From contig JALJCS010000002.1 of NCBI GenBank assembly GCA_023055355.1, positions 7,898,001-7,962,000 on the forward strand: a stretch of 64,000 nt of DNA. The letters run 5' to 3'. The position numbers and the translations under genes are program-made. Below the pieces are notes generated by a model that was given only the letters and a program-made list of their open reading frames with translations, had not been told where the DNA came from and did not search any database. This document shows, piece by piece, positions 1-11,249 of the stretch. This DNA comes from Agelaius tricolor. Taxonomy: Eukaryota > Chordata > Aves > Passeriformes > Icteridae. How positions within the stretch are numbered: the stretch's first letter is position 1; every line of letters begins with the position of its first letter.

Positions 1-3000
1 GATGTAAATCAAACCTATACGACCAAAAATACAGTGCTGCTTTCTTCTTGCCAGATTAGAAGTTGGATTTGTCTCTGGTGACTGGCACAAATGTACATTT
101 TTCCTTTAGCTAGGAAAAAAGTTCCTTTTAGGGTTGTTTTTTTTACTTTCTTTCCTTGGAGAGAAACACAACAACAACAACAGTGTGGGCTTGAATTACA
201 GTTGATGTAAGCCCCCAAAATAGCTGGAGAAGTCAATGAAACCACAAGCTCCATGAGGCTCATCCATTTCTGAATGCAGCTTTTTTGAGCCAGAGGCAAA
301 CTGCCCTATCACTTACCAAAGTGATATTTATCTAATTTATTACTATCAAATGCTTTCAGGGAGGAAAAAAACCCATCCAAATAAAAACAAAACCCATCTA
401 AACCCAGCCCAAGAAAACAAAGAGCCACTAAAGACCTGTGCTAGCATCAGCAAACCAGTGTCTGTCCCCAGCGTGGCAATACCAGACAGAAGGAAGCCCT
501 TCTGGGTCAAATTCTGCTCTCATTTGCACTGCCAGAAGTGATGCCTCTAAAGCTGAGGGAATTGTTGGCTGGCTGGCTGGCTGGCCCAGTGGACTTCATG
601 CAGAACTCAGGTCTCCTTGACCTGATCAGAGCAGAGGAGCCTGTCCCAGGCACTAAGACATACCAACTGATTGTTTAACCATATTGAGCAAAATAGGCTT
701 CCCTACCATTTTTCACCTAGCTCAGATTTGATCAGAGATATAAAATAAAGAAAGACATGAACACTCATCCTGGCTACGGTTCTGCAATGTCGTTTGCACG
801 ATGTTTACCTCAGGAAAAACGATCTTGCCACTATCTTTGTACTTTATCTGCAGCTTTCTGTCTCTCTGCATACTTACACTTAGCACCACAGCTTCCCAGC
901 ATTCTCCTCTAATTAATCAAAAAGTCGGTCCTTTTGTCTCCTAGGTCACGAAGGAAGAACAGTACATTAAATAAAGATATTGGCTGAGGATGGAAGCTGG
1001 ATTTCTACCCAAGGAGCCTAATAATAGTTCCTTGATGCAGGCCAAGTAAAAATTGATATGGTTTTATATACACAGAGGCAAACAGTTGAGTGTGAAAAGA
1101 GTAAACACCAGATAGCATTCAAACAGTGGTTTATCCAGTCATTCTGTGTTTGTAAATATAGAAATGTGTTTTGGTGGCTAAATTTATCCTAATGTAAGGA
1201 AACATGAACAAAGAGGTTGGTATTTGGTAACTTCTATAGGCAACATTAGGACATCCTGCATGATAATGTGGTACAGATTAGGGTTGCCATTTCTGGAAAA
1301 ATTAGGTCAGAATTATGTAGATAAGATGGAAAGAATTTCAGTAGCATTGTAGTATTTTCCTGACTTGAAGCCTGACTCACACGTCAAAGCTTTGTTTTAT
1401 TGTATACCTTGTTTTGATCTATAGTCAAAACAGCCTTTATCCAGAGAAAATGAAAATAAACCAGCTGAGAAAGAAAGAATTACAGTCAGAATTGAATAAA
1501 AATAAGTACAGCAAGCCTAATTTTGGAGAATAGTTGTCTTTTCCTGTGAAACTTTCCAATTCCAGAAATGGCCATCCTGAACCCAGGAAATATCAGAGGA
1601 GGGAGATATACTTTGAAAACAGGTCAGGAATGGAGCTTTTCCTTGCTCTCGGTGTGAGATGGAATTTCAGTCATATGTCAGGTGTATTTTGGGCCACACT
1701 GGAAAGTGGTGTCTCTCTTCCCTATACACTTCCCTTTATGCCTCTCAAATTTCATCCTGGATTAGAAGAACCTCTCACTTAAAAAGGAGATAGATCATGA
1801 TCATGAAAGGTTCCCTTTTTCAGGGCACTAAGATTAGTGTTAGTTAGAAGACCAAGAGCTTTGACTCTGCAGCCTTGCCTCTGCAGTCAGCACAATGTTT
1901 CCTTTGGCTTCAGGTAGAATATTTTTTTACTCAGTTCGTTTATTATAAGTAAGAATGTACTTTTACACTGCTCTGTGTTCGGTGCCATAAATCCCAGCAC
2001 ATATTATGCCTCTCTTTTCTCACCAGGGGCTCTAGCCTAAGTTACTGAATCTCTCTCTCTCACAGAGCTTTGAGAAGGAGCAAACCTCTGGGACAGACCC
2101 TGGTACTTGTATGTGAGCCAGAGTTAAGATAAAATGTTTCATGTTCCCTGTTGCTTGTTCAATGAGACAAACAGACTGCTGAACTCTGCTTTTTCAGTCT
2201 AGATCATTAATGCAAACCACGGTAAGCTGCAGTTTATGCTCCAATGCCACAAGGCAAATGGGGGGCAGAGTGGCATGCAGAAGCAGCAACGCATCCCCTT
2301 CCACCCTTGCTGCACACCAGAAGGTCCCTGAAGCCAGCTGGGCAGCATGAAACAGCTCCTGCCACTCTTCCGAAAGCCTGCAAGCCCCTGCCATCAGGGC
2401 AACTTACCCCTTCGTGCTCTTTGCATTGAGGCTCAGGCTTTTTCTTTGCACGACCCTGGGGACCAAGCTGAACCCGTGGCATGCCAAAAGGCCAGAGTGC
2501 CCATCCCTACACAAAGCTGCAGCATGAGCAAGCAGCAGATGCAGCTTACTGGGAAGGAAAGGAGAATGGAAGCCAGCTTTTGACTCCAGGCATGAACAGA
2601 GTAAACCTTAGAAGGAACACATTTATTTTTAGGATGGTGTCCCAAGAATCTCTTAAGCAGATAGCCAGGAATTTGGGCTACTCAAGCCCATCCACAGCAT
2701 CATTTAGGCCAGCCACATAGAAAATCCAAATAACAGCACAGACACTGCTGCAATGCTCCCCCACTCCCAGGATTGATCGTCTCCCCACAATCTTTCCTGG
2801 GAGAGAAAACAGGAGCTACTGGGATGGGGATGCTGATGTGCAGCCCCTTCACTATCAGGAGAGTCCCACACCAGCTGCTCATCTGCCACTTTGGCTGAGT
2901 GAGAGGCAGCATCTCAACTACTTGCTTGTTTATTTTCCCTGCCAAAGGCAACCACTGCTAGGGCAAGAAATGGAAAACCAGGGAGCATTAGTGAGGTCTC

Positions 3001-3984
3001 TTCATACCTGACAGAGGTCACTGATCCAGGCACATCCCAAGCAGTCAGTGCTGGTGATGCAGAGATCAAAGGATAGCTCTGGGGGCTGCAGCCTGCCCTG
3101 CAGAAGCAAAGGGGCTCCCAGTTCCTTCCCAATGCCTGGACCAGGCACTCCTGTCAGTACAAGACTGCCAGCAATGTCATTTCCCCACTGAATTACTGCT
3201 CTAAAACATAGCAGAGCAGTGCGAACAAAATATTATTTTAGCCTGTCAATATTATGAATATTGACAAGAAATCCAGAACAATTTCAGAAATTTTCAGTTG
3301 TGACTACTGCTGTGTTTGGGTCACACTCCTTGTATTGTACTTCTTTGTTAAGTTCTGTTTTTAAGAAAACCCAAACCACTCAGTTTTATCCTTGGATTAA
3401 CTCCTGTGCTTTATTTTTTTCCCTACCAGATCAGAGTTTATTAAATCAATTTATTTGCTTTAAACATCTTTCTAGGTATAGCCATTTAAAGTCAATATTT
3501 TGAGACGTAAAAAGATAATTATTGATCTCAATTTTTCCTGGGCTTGGGCCCCACTGAGATCTCCATCTTTACCTTGCATGGAATGGGCTGAAATTTTTAG
3601 TATAGCAGGGTAATAAGTAACATTTCCTAGTTTGATACAGCCCACAAGTTTTCCAGTGTGCACATTTCCCCTTCTAGTTCATCCATATCCAAATCCTTAT
3701 TGCCATATTTTAATGCTGTAGTACACCTACATCATACACGTGAGAAGACTGCTCCAGGATAAATTCATTTGACCAATTTAGAATTTGTCATGAAAATTTG
3801 ATGAGCAGTCTTGCAGCTAGAACAAGTGTCATGTGCTGTCTCACATCTGGCACAAACTTTGCTGTGATCTGGCTTATCTGATAGAAAGGCAATTATGTGC
3901 ACACACTTCACCTGGGTCAGCTTTGTACATGGGGCAATCTACCTCCATGACCACAGAGCCATAGACTAAGGAAAAACAAGCCAA
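1..3984. other. Intergenic, downstream of EDN1
   Basis: No gene, RNA or repeat was recognised. All open frames are short and show no family resemblance. The CT/GA content varies without clear structure. Confidence 0.6.
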
Positions 3985-5128
3985 TACAGTAATTAAAAAT
4001 ATTTATTTCTGAAGATATTTACCTTGATAGGCATAAAGCATTTCCCAATTTCATACAGAAATACATAAAACATGCATAGACCAATATGGCCTACTTCAAT
4101 GTGTATTCAACATGGTAAATATAATGAAGAACTTGTGTGAATATAAATACATGACACAAAAATAAGCACATAAGATTCAACTTGTCTGCAAATTCAACAA
4201 TGTGAACAAATTCACTGCTATAAACATTCACCCAATATTAGCCTTTTGACTTAATTCAAAACAACCCTTTGTCTCAATGCATTTCCACCAAACAAGGCCC
4301 TGAATAAATCTTGCAAGAGGGTCTGGTACATCCCCACTTCAGTGCATTTTTGGTAGCATGCAAGACACAACAACCTCTATAATTAGAACTTCAGTTGACC
4401 AGATATCCTTGTTATGGGAAACTTAGTAGTGTCCTCGATAACTTTTATTTTATGTTGAAGGGTCCTTTGGTATCCAAAGCCAAAGGACTTTGACTATGCA
4501 AACAATCAGAGTGCCTAACCCACATTCAGATAACTCTGGTTGTACAAGTAAACTAGACTTCTGAAAAAAGGCAAAGGGTTGCAGCTGATTAGTAAAGGCA
4601 ATAACAAGGTGTAAAAATACTCTAGCAGGAGTGCAACAAACAGTATGCGAGGTAGACATGTATATATGCAGTAAGTCCTGATTAAAGTAGAACTGTGGCT
4701 TTCATTTTTGCATTTTAATCATAAGGTAGAGTTCTTTGAAGTTTGTACACTCAGATCTTGCTTTCTGTCCTTGCTAAGCACATCTGTGAGGTCTTCCTTG
4801 TGAGATGCTTTTATTGTAGACCCCAAAAGCTGCTCAATTGATGGGTAACATTCCAGAAGGAGTATTCAAAGGTTTCTTCAGACAGATGGCTTTTCATGTA
4901 TGTTACTGCAGATTTCCCTTCAGCCCTTCTACCCATCCACCTGAATTCCAAAATGACAAAATCCTTTGTCTTTATATCTCCCAATACAGGACTTCCTTAG
5001 CACTTTGCTCCGCTGTGCAAACACTGGGACAGAGGGGCCCTTGGCCATCGAGGAATGTTGGAGTCAAGGCAGTTTTTGCGATGCTTTGTCAGCAAGCGTT
5101 GCAGAGAAGGATTCTGGTGATCTCCCCA
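3985..5128 (-). other. EDN1: EDN1 3' untranslated region
   Basis: About 1.14 kb from the stop codon to the first good poly(A) signal, close to the length of the mammalian EDN1 3' UTR. On the sense strand it carries ATTTA pentamers at 4309-4305, 4148-4144 and 4120-4116, near the distal end. AU-rich elements of this kind are known to make endothelin-1 mRNA short-lived; that they act here is inferred. The cleavage position is estimated. Confidence 0.7.
4002..4007 (-). terminator. EDN1 polyadenylation signal AATAAA
   Basis: AATAAA reads on the minus strand about 1.12 kb after the EDN1 stop codon. A GT-rich stretch (TTGGCTTGTTTTT on the minus strand, about 25 nt further on) fits a downstream cleavage element. 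Confidence 0.65.
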
Positions 5129-5267
5129 CTAGGATGCTTTCAGGCTCTCCCGGATGCTTTGCCTTTTGCTTGCCCTGTTGTGTTTGAGCTTTCGCCCTTT
5201 CTGGAGCTCAGCCTTCAGCTTTGCGATACTGAAGGAGGCTTTGATGCTGTTACCAATGGCTTCCAGC
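5129..5267 (-). CDS. EDN1: EDN1 coding exon 5 with stop codon
   Basis: The acceptor is ttttgcag. The exon encodes 45 residues rich in Lys and Arg, then TAG at 5131-5129. The motifs NSIKASF and KHNRA correspond to NSVKSSF and THNRA of human. Thirteen residues follow where the human protein ends two residues later, so the bird precursor has an extended C-terminus. Confidence 0.88.
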
Positions 5268-7917
5268 CTGCAAAACCAAGAAATGTACATTTAGCGTTGC
5301 GATAATGGAGATGTATGTGTAGAGTGAAAAAACTTAGTTTTTGCTTAAATAAACCTCAGTCTAGATTTCTACCGTGGGTTCCTAATAAACTGCTGTTTGC
5401 TATACCTCAGAATGAGGATAACTTAAGATACTTGAAATGTTGTATTCATAATTTCAATGCAAACATTAAATTAAAATATTCACTCAAATATAGATGCCCT
5501 AGACTTCCTTAAGTAGCCAGTCAGGAGGTCTCCAGTGGTTTTTTATGTTTCTCCTGTGTTGTTTCTTTTAGGTAAACCTGATCCTACTTCCAATGAATAG
5601 GTGCATTTTTCAAGTAAGTAAGCAAGCCCTGCTTTCAAAAAAAATTATTTAAGGCTTCCAGGGCCTAAGTCTCATTCAATATCATCAGGTTGCCTGCTCC
5701 CATAAGTCCTCTTCTACTTGTGAAAGGAGCACTAAAGAGTCTTCTTTAGTACAGGCAAACTTCTGTATTCCATACTTTTCCATAGGATTATGGCTGAGCA
5801 CTGAATGCAAGCAGAGGACAGACAGCGGGCTGAGCTCAGCACCCATATCCTCACAAGCTAAAAACCCAGAGCATGAAGAAAAGCCCTCAGAATATCCTCA
5901 CTGATTCCTCCGTAACTCTCAGGCTGAAACCACCAGCTAAGCCCAGGATGACCCGAAGGCAGGTGAACTGTGCTCTCTATTGCCGCTCCGGGGAACTACA
6001 ACGGGATGAGAAGAAACTCACCGCTTCATTTTCTTGCTGTCAACAAGCTGTCGGTTCATGCATTTGGGTCCAAAGCAACTGCCGGCTTTGATGCGGTGCC
6101 GTGAGGTTTTCTCCACGGTGGACTGAGCCCTGTTAAAAGGGAAAAGGTGCTGCTGTTAAAAAAAGCGCCAAGTCTGCAGTCCACAAGGTGAGGCATCTCA
6201 TCAACCACTTCTCAAGGCATGTAATAAGCAATCTTTCTGGGCCAAGCCATAGTGTGTATCATAGAAGTGGGAGCACTCAGATAGGAGGCAAGGCTTTGGG
6301 GAGAGCATTCGCTCAGCAAGTGCCAAAATGAGTAAGTGCGCCACAATCCATCCCTTTCACATGCATTGCCTTTTAAAGAGTAGCAACAAGAGACGCACCA
6401 GAGATCTTTGCCTGCCTGGCAGAAGTTCAGACATTTCTTGTCCTTCTGGTTGGCACATTGGCATCTGCTGCTTGGTTCAGCGAGCATCTCCGGCACCACG
6501 TCCTTCAGTGATCTTCTGGGTCGAGCAGGGCCGCCGAGACCATATGGAACAGTCTTCCTATGATCAAAGAGACAACATGAAAGCCATTTAAATAATTCTG
6601 TGGCTTCAAAACACTATGGGGTATTTTGGGCAATCTTATCAACGGCATTGATTGCATGAGGAAAGGTTGTGGGATAGGGAAGGCCTTGTTAGTCACAGTT
6701 TCCATGCAAATGCTTCTGATGATCCTGCAACATATTCATTAGCATGGCTACTGACAAGGATAATGACCTTTTAATTGTGATTTCACAAGGCTGTTGTGCC
6801 TCCCTGTGCAATAGAAAGCAATAAAACCTCATCTCTTTGAACTTTGGCTACTGCCAACACTGAGAGAAGCAGTAAAAGTGAAGAACAGATTCTCTCTCAG
6901 AGGAAACCCAGCAGCAGAAGAAATGTCAATGTTGCAGTGTTTGCAGCCTTAGGTGAGCCTCCGGCTCACTACTTTTTGGTGAGGAGAGTATAGAAATGGA
7001 TACTGTGCATAATCCTATTAACACGTGGGATGCATTAATTTGCAGCAGGGAGCAGTGAAAGGCAGCTAGAGCCACCCAGAGTCAAAGTATTCCTTCCAAC
7101 CTCCTAACTTGTCAGAAAGAAAACCACTCAAATTCAGGCTGGCAAAATCATGCCTTTGGCATTTTGTCTAATTCTGATTCATAGTGAAAAGTATCCTGCA
7201 GCCTTTGCTGAGCAGCACCCAAAGGAAATTCTGCTGCTCAGATTTTAGGTAGGCAGGTGTGCTAGGGCTATTAGGAGCTATCTGCCCGATCTGGGTGGCC
7301 CAGTCCTGCTTGCCTTCTTCTGGTGAACAGTATTGTTGCTACATGTGCCAGAAAAGTAGGAGCAGGAAGGTAAAGCAGTAGGATAAACTGTGCAAACAAC
7401 TATTCCTTCCTCCCCTTCCCATCTCTGCAGGGGGGTTGTGGCTCTTAATTTTCGCCTTCACACCTCCCTCCCTTTCTTCCTAACCACAGGAGAACCCGGG
7501 GCTGGGGAACTGCCGAAACCCCTCCATTCCACTCCACTCACTCGGGGGTGTTGATCCAGATGATGTCGAGGTGGCAGAAGTAGACGCACTCCTCGTCCAT
7601 CAGCGAGGAGCAGGAGCAGCGCCGGGCGCGGCGGTGCGCGGCGGCGGCGGGGGGCGGCGCGGCGTCCACCTCGGCTCCGGGGGCTGCGGGAGGGAGGGAG
7701 CGGCAGAGCTCAGCACCCGCGGCAAGGCAAGGCACCCGCGCATCCCCTCCCGCTGCATCCCTCGGCCAGCCCTCCCCGGAGCCCCGCTGCGACCCCGCAG
7801 CCCCCGCGGGGTCGGTCCCGGGCGGAGGGGAGCGGCAGCGGACCGGCACCTACCTGCCGGCAGCAGCCCCGGGCAGAGCACGAAGAGCAGCGAGACGATC
7901 ATGTGGCAGTAATCCAT
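5129..7917 (-). CDS. EDN1: EDN1, preproendothelin-1 (complete, 5 coding exons)
   Basis: Precursor of endothelin-1, the secreted 21-residue peptide that acts on the G-protein-coupled receptors ETA and ETB. Coding exons are 7917-7854, 7683-7542, 6557-6399, 6129-6022 and 5267-5129. They sum to 612 nt, stay in frame across four GT-AG introns, and give 203 residues (human 212). Visible in order: a signal peptide starting [14 protein letters not shown]; a furin-type RARR site ending at residue 43; the mature peptide at residues 44-64 with cysteines at peptide positions 1, 3, 11 and 15 and the HLDIIW tail; the Trp64-Ile65 bond for endothelin-converting enzyme; a second RPRR site at 81-84; and an endothelin-like repeat with Cys101, 103, 111 and 115. 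The start ATG has G at -3 and G at +4, and no ATG lies between it and the TATA box. Oddities: Glu at mature position 9, and a C-terminus longer than the human HNRAHW end. The identification is essentially certain. Confidence 0.97.
6022..6129 (-). CDS. EDN1: EDN1 coding exon 4
   Basis: This is a 108-nt exon between acceptor aacag and donor gtgagt. It encodes a basic segment with a cysteine pair (residues 140 and 145) and the motif RQLV, matching the paired-cysteine region and QQLV of human preproendothelin-1. Sequence similarity is lower than in exons 2 and 3, but splice phases and position agree. Confidence 0.9.
6399..6557 (-). CDS. EDN1: EDN1 coding exon 3 (big-ET tail and endothelin-like repeat)
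   Basis: The exon encodes VPYGLG, a pro-protein convertase site (RPRR) and the endothelin-like segment [15 protein letters not shown], whose four cysteines have the same spacing as mature endothelin. The splice sites are tag/G at the acceptor and TG/gtgcgt at the donor. The reading frame joins exactly to exons 2 and 4. Confidence 0.95.
7542..7683 (-). CDS. EDN1: EDN1 coding exon 2 (mature endothelin-1)
   Basis: The acceptor is a pyrimidine tract ending cag, directly above 7683. The exon encodes an Ala/Pro-rich propeptide, the RARR cleavage site, all 21 mature residues (7618-7556) and the start of the big-endothelin tail INTPE. The donor is gtgagt at 7541-7536. The propeptide is very GC-rich and shorter than in mammals. 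Confidence 0.96.
7854..7917 (-). CDS. EDN1: EDN1 coding exon 1 (signal peptide)
   Basis: The exon encodes 21 residues plus one base. Its start MDY and the hydrophobic core IVSLLFVL resemble the mammalian signal peptide. The donor gtaggt follows at 7853-7848 on the minus strand, giving a phase 1 intron. Confidence 0.95.
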
Positions 7918-8070
7918 AGCAGGCGGCGGAGGGCGGATGGAAGAAGTGAGGGGAAACGGGGTAAAAATCAATAAAAGGCGAGGGAAAAGCGGAGAAAGTG
8001 TGTCCCGGCGTGAGCACGGAGCGCTGTGGCGGGTGCCCTGCGTGGCGCGGCTCGGTGCGCCCCGGCGCGT
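7918..8070 (-). other. EDN1: EDN1 5' untranslated region (estimated)
   Basis: Extends from the expected initiation point about 30 nt below the TATA box to the start codon. It contains no ATG, so scanning ribosomes should reach the annotated start first. The 5' end is an estimate. Confidence 0.6.
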
Positions 8071-8210
8071 CTGGCTGGCGCGGCGGTCCCCGGCGCCCTT
8101 TTATAGCGAACCCCCATGGAGCGGGTAAACAGCCCCGGCGCTATTTTATCCCGAGACAATGTTATTCTCCTATTAGTCACCGCGCGGCAACGTGCGGGCC
8201 GAGATAAGGC
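8070..8210 (-). promoter_or_regulatory. EDN1 core promoter with conserved element order
   Basis: Read on the minus strand from distal to proximal, this region contains a GATA site TTATCT (8207-8202), a hypoxia-response core GCACGTTG (8195-8188), an AP-1 site GTGACTAAT (8180-8172), an ATAACATTGTCT block, a forkhead motif TGTTTAC (8131-8125) and the TATA box. The same elements in the same order are known in the human EDN1 promoter, where GATA-2, HIF-1 and AP-1 drive endothelial, hypoxic and protein-kinase-C responses. Conservation is by eye from memory of the human promoter. Confidence 0.88.
8099..8106 (-). promoter_or_regulatory. EDN1 TATA box
   Basis: CTATAAAA on the minus strand, placing transcription initiation near 8070 and leaving a 5' UTR of about 150 nt before the ATG at 7917. 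Confidence 0.85.
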
Positions 8211-8316
8211 CGGGGCTGGAAAGGAAATCGCCTGCAAACTTCAAGAGCGGGGGGCGGCGGCGGCGGCGGGAGGGGGGGCCGGGGGCGCCCCGGGGGCGGG
8301 AGGGGCGCGCCGTGAG

Positions 8317-8331
8317 CCGCCAGGGGGCGCC
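8317..8331 (+). promoter_or_regulatory. CTCF-like binding site
   Basis: CCGCCAGGGGGCGCC matches the core of the CTCF consensus. It lies about 250 bp upstream of the predicted EDN1 start site, inside the CpG island. Occupancy is an inference, because G-rich islands can match by chance. Confidence 0.5.
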
Positions 8332-8361
8332 CTGCCCGCGCCTCGCGCCTGAGGGCGGCTC

Positions 8362-8490
8362 CGGGATTCGGGGATTTGGGAATTCAGGGATTCAGGTCTT
8401 CAGGGATTCAGGGATTCAAGGCTCAGGGCTTCAGGGCTGCGGGGCCTCAAGGTTCACCGCTTCAAGGCTTCAGGGCTCGGGGCTCTGGGC
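8362..8490 (+). repeat. Degenerate tandem repeat (GGGATTCA/GGCTTCA units)
   Basis: About 130 bp of imperfect units of roughly 8-10 bp built on GGGATTCA and then GGCTTCA, lying about 300-420 bp upstream of the EDN1 start site. The units grade from ATTC-rich to CTTC-rich along the array, as in an old minisatellite. Long open frames across it are a by-product of the repeat and are not considered coding. Confidence 0.75.
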
Positions 8491-8540
8491 TCCACCTGCT
8501 GCTCTTGCTACTGCCCTGGGGAGAACCCAGCTGTGGGACA

Positions 8541-11249
8541 AAGGGGTTCCTTACGCGGGATGATGGATGCCTGACTGCGCTGGACCCTGCCCTGCTCCTC
8601 CCCTCAGACCCTGTCCGGTGGGCTCTGGAGTCTCAGGGGGTTTGGGTTTGGCAGCAGCGGTGAAGCATTGGGGTATTATCTCCCTTTTCTGCCATGGTAG
8701 GGCAAGGTGCTAAAACCAGGGTGTTTTAGGTGTGAGCAGGTGTTTAAAGCCAGGTAGGGAGGGAAGGAGGAAGATCTGTGCCTGGTCTTTGCCTATGGCT
8801 CTCACCGCTAATCCTAACAACGTCTTTTTTCTGGCATGTTTGTGTTTTCAGCCATCTGTCCAAGAGCAGAGTCAGTGTGGAAGCTGGACCCTTGAGGAGT
8901 GGGTGCAGCATTGCCATCACAGATATAGACATGCATGGAATCCACTGAGGTCCCAACTGAGGGAGCCAGCCCCTGTCTATAAACTTAATTAAGTGAACTC
9001 AAAGTGCCTGTGATCCACTGTGGAGCCGTCATGCTGCAAAGCGTGCCAGTTTCACCTATGATAAATAGATAAGACTCTCTTGGTATTTGTGGTATTTCCG
9101 TGCACTGTGCTGTAATAATAGAAATGACCTTGGCTATCACAAAGAGCGGGACTGTTAAGTGCAAGTTGCATTGTGGTCTGGCAGGTGAATGGCCAGTTTT
9201 TTTAAAGTATCAAATTATACTATGCCACTGTATCACAGCGGACAGACTGTCTGCAGCCGTGCTGAGTCAGAGTAAAGGTCCATTTAGCTGGTATCCTCTC
9301 TGCCACAATGAATGTTAGCAGATGGCATGAGAAGGAGTACAAGAAAGGAATGCAAGTGGAGACTAATCCTTTCCTCGGTGTAACCTCCCTGCTTCTAACA
9401 GGATGAAGTGTGGGGGCTTTCCGAGCAATAATGAACATTTAGACCATTATGCTGAATAAACACCAGTGGTCCCATCCTGAGATGGTCATATCTATTTATC
9501 AAAGGTATTCTAAAAACTGCCCTGTAAAATATCTGTGAGTGGAGAAAGCCGGGTTATACAATGGTTTTTGTTCACACCTCTCCAGCGTAGGAGTTTATTT
9601 TCCAGAGCAGGGATTATATCGTCTTGTGTGTTATGTCTCCTTGTGTATGTAGGGCAGGATTTACCGGAATGCCAAAGTATCTGTACATTTGTGTTTGAAT
9701 TGCTGCAGTCATGATAAGAATCTGCCAGCAGGGGTCACACAGCTACATACAAAAAGTAATCACAGCCCTCCGAAGTAATGAACTTTATCGGAGTTCAAAA
9801 GTTAGGAAAGAAACTAGGTGACTTTTTTCTTTCTCGGCATTAAAAAAAAAATAAATAAGAAATTTTCAAAAAGCACAAAATGTGAAGCAGCTGTGTGGGT
9901 TGAAAGATAGCAATCGTTCTGTATTGAGTACAAATATGCGTAGCCTTTCCAGGCCTGTCACTTAAAGACTGGCTTTCATGCCAGTGCTTATTTAAATTTT
10001 TTTCCTGAGATTCCTTTTCCTAAGATGTGCACTTGGAGCCAAAATGACTCACATTGGTGTAAGATATTTTCAGCCTTGTCAGAATATCTTGTTAGAAAGT
10101 ATTTTGTTAGCTGACAAAAACAGCATGCATGTTTCCTCTGAGTAACAAGGCACAAACATATCGCAGGCACTTCTGAAGATGGTGTTCTTTTTTACCTTTT
10201 TTTTTTTTTAATAACAAAAACATCTTCAGCAAATTTTCATAAGAATTCATAAATATTATTGTTGTCAGAGGTCCATTTCCTCTGATTCAGCGATTTTTGA
10301 TAGCTCCACTTTCAGATCTTGAGACTAACCAGAATCGAGCTATTCTGGTTGCTATTCTCGTTGCTGAGTAATGCAAAAACAAACTTTTGTTCCATTTGTT
10401 ACCAGTGGCCTGCATGGGTCACTTCAGGCCGCTGGAATTGCTGGGCCAGGAGGTGGGTTTCCCCAGGAAAGGGTAATCCTGACCCCTACTTGGACACTGA
10501 AAACAAGATCAGCTTTGTGCCATGCAGAAATACTGTTTGGGAATCAAAGAAGGAAAATTTGCTCACTTTAAAGCTGTTTAAAGTCCAACAGTAGGGGTCA
10601 CAATAGGGGCCTTATAAAATCTGCTGGAGAGGACTAAACTTTGGGTAGCAGTCAGAGTTTGCAGGATGGAAGCACAAAGTCAGGTACTCCACGAGTCATC
10701 CCAGTGCACACCAAGGCAGATCACCCCAAGAGCTGGGAAGTTTGCACCGTATTTGCACTGCTGCCCATGGGGACAAGGGTGGAAGCAGGAGCTGAAGCTG
10801 GCTGCTCCAGGAGCAGTCCCTTTGTAGCTGGAGCACCTTGGGCAGCCACCCCTGAGACATTGTGTTACGGAGCAAAAACTCAGCTGGCCAGCCAGGCTGT
10901 GGTTGTAACGTTCCAGCTGGAAAAGGCCATGGCACTGACTTTTCTAAAGGACATTTTGTTTAGTGTCAGAAATGTGAAATGCCTGCTTATCAGCAAAACA
11001 ATAAAAGGAGACTGTAGAACTCTGCCTTTCTGTCTAGGGAACAAGGGGAGCGACATGCTGTTTTCTGCTGATTTGAAACACTATTCTCAATTAAATGAAA
11101 GTTATATAACTTGTCCCCTTACTTCCCTCACTGCCCCTCTTGCACCTTACTTTCCTCTTAGGGGCTGTCCCATCTGCCCATGCCCCATTTTTATACAAAA
11201 TGAAAATTTTTTACATAACATGCAAATCAAAGAGCTGACTATGCCATGC
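8541..11249. other. Intergenic, upstream of EDN1 promoter
   Basis: Apart from the old CR1-like fragment at 9,240-9,405, nothing was recognised. It is a plausible location for EDN1 distal control elements, but no specific site can be defended. Confidence 0.5.
9240..9405 (+). repeat. Ancient amniote CR1-like LINE fragment
   Basis: The stretch around GAGTCAGAGTAAAGGTCCAT followed by TAGCTGGTATCCTCTCTGCC resembles the GGTCCATCTAGCCCAGTATCCTG motif of old CR1-type elements common in turtles and birds. It is strongly diverged, and the boundaries are approximate. Confidence 0.45.

Larger units (their letters stand above)
7540..8540. promoter_or_regulatory. CpG island at the 5' end of EDN1
   Basis: A block of about 1 kb very rich in G, C and CpG dinucleotides that spans the promoter, exon 1, intron 1 and exon 2. 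It stands out sharply from the AT-rich flanks. Boundaries were judged by eye. Confidence 0.75.

Noticed and set aside
4838..5305. 155-codon plus-strand open frame
   Set aside because: Lies antisense over EDN1 exon 5 and its 3' UTR; no similarity to any family recognised.
8192..8663. Collagen-like open frames (G-I-Q-G-F, G-F-R) upstream of EDN1
   Set aside because: Produced by the GGGATTCA/GGCTTCA tandem repeat being translated; the frames lie in the promoter CpG island with no splice or start context.
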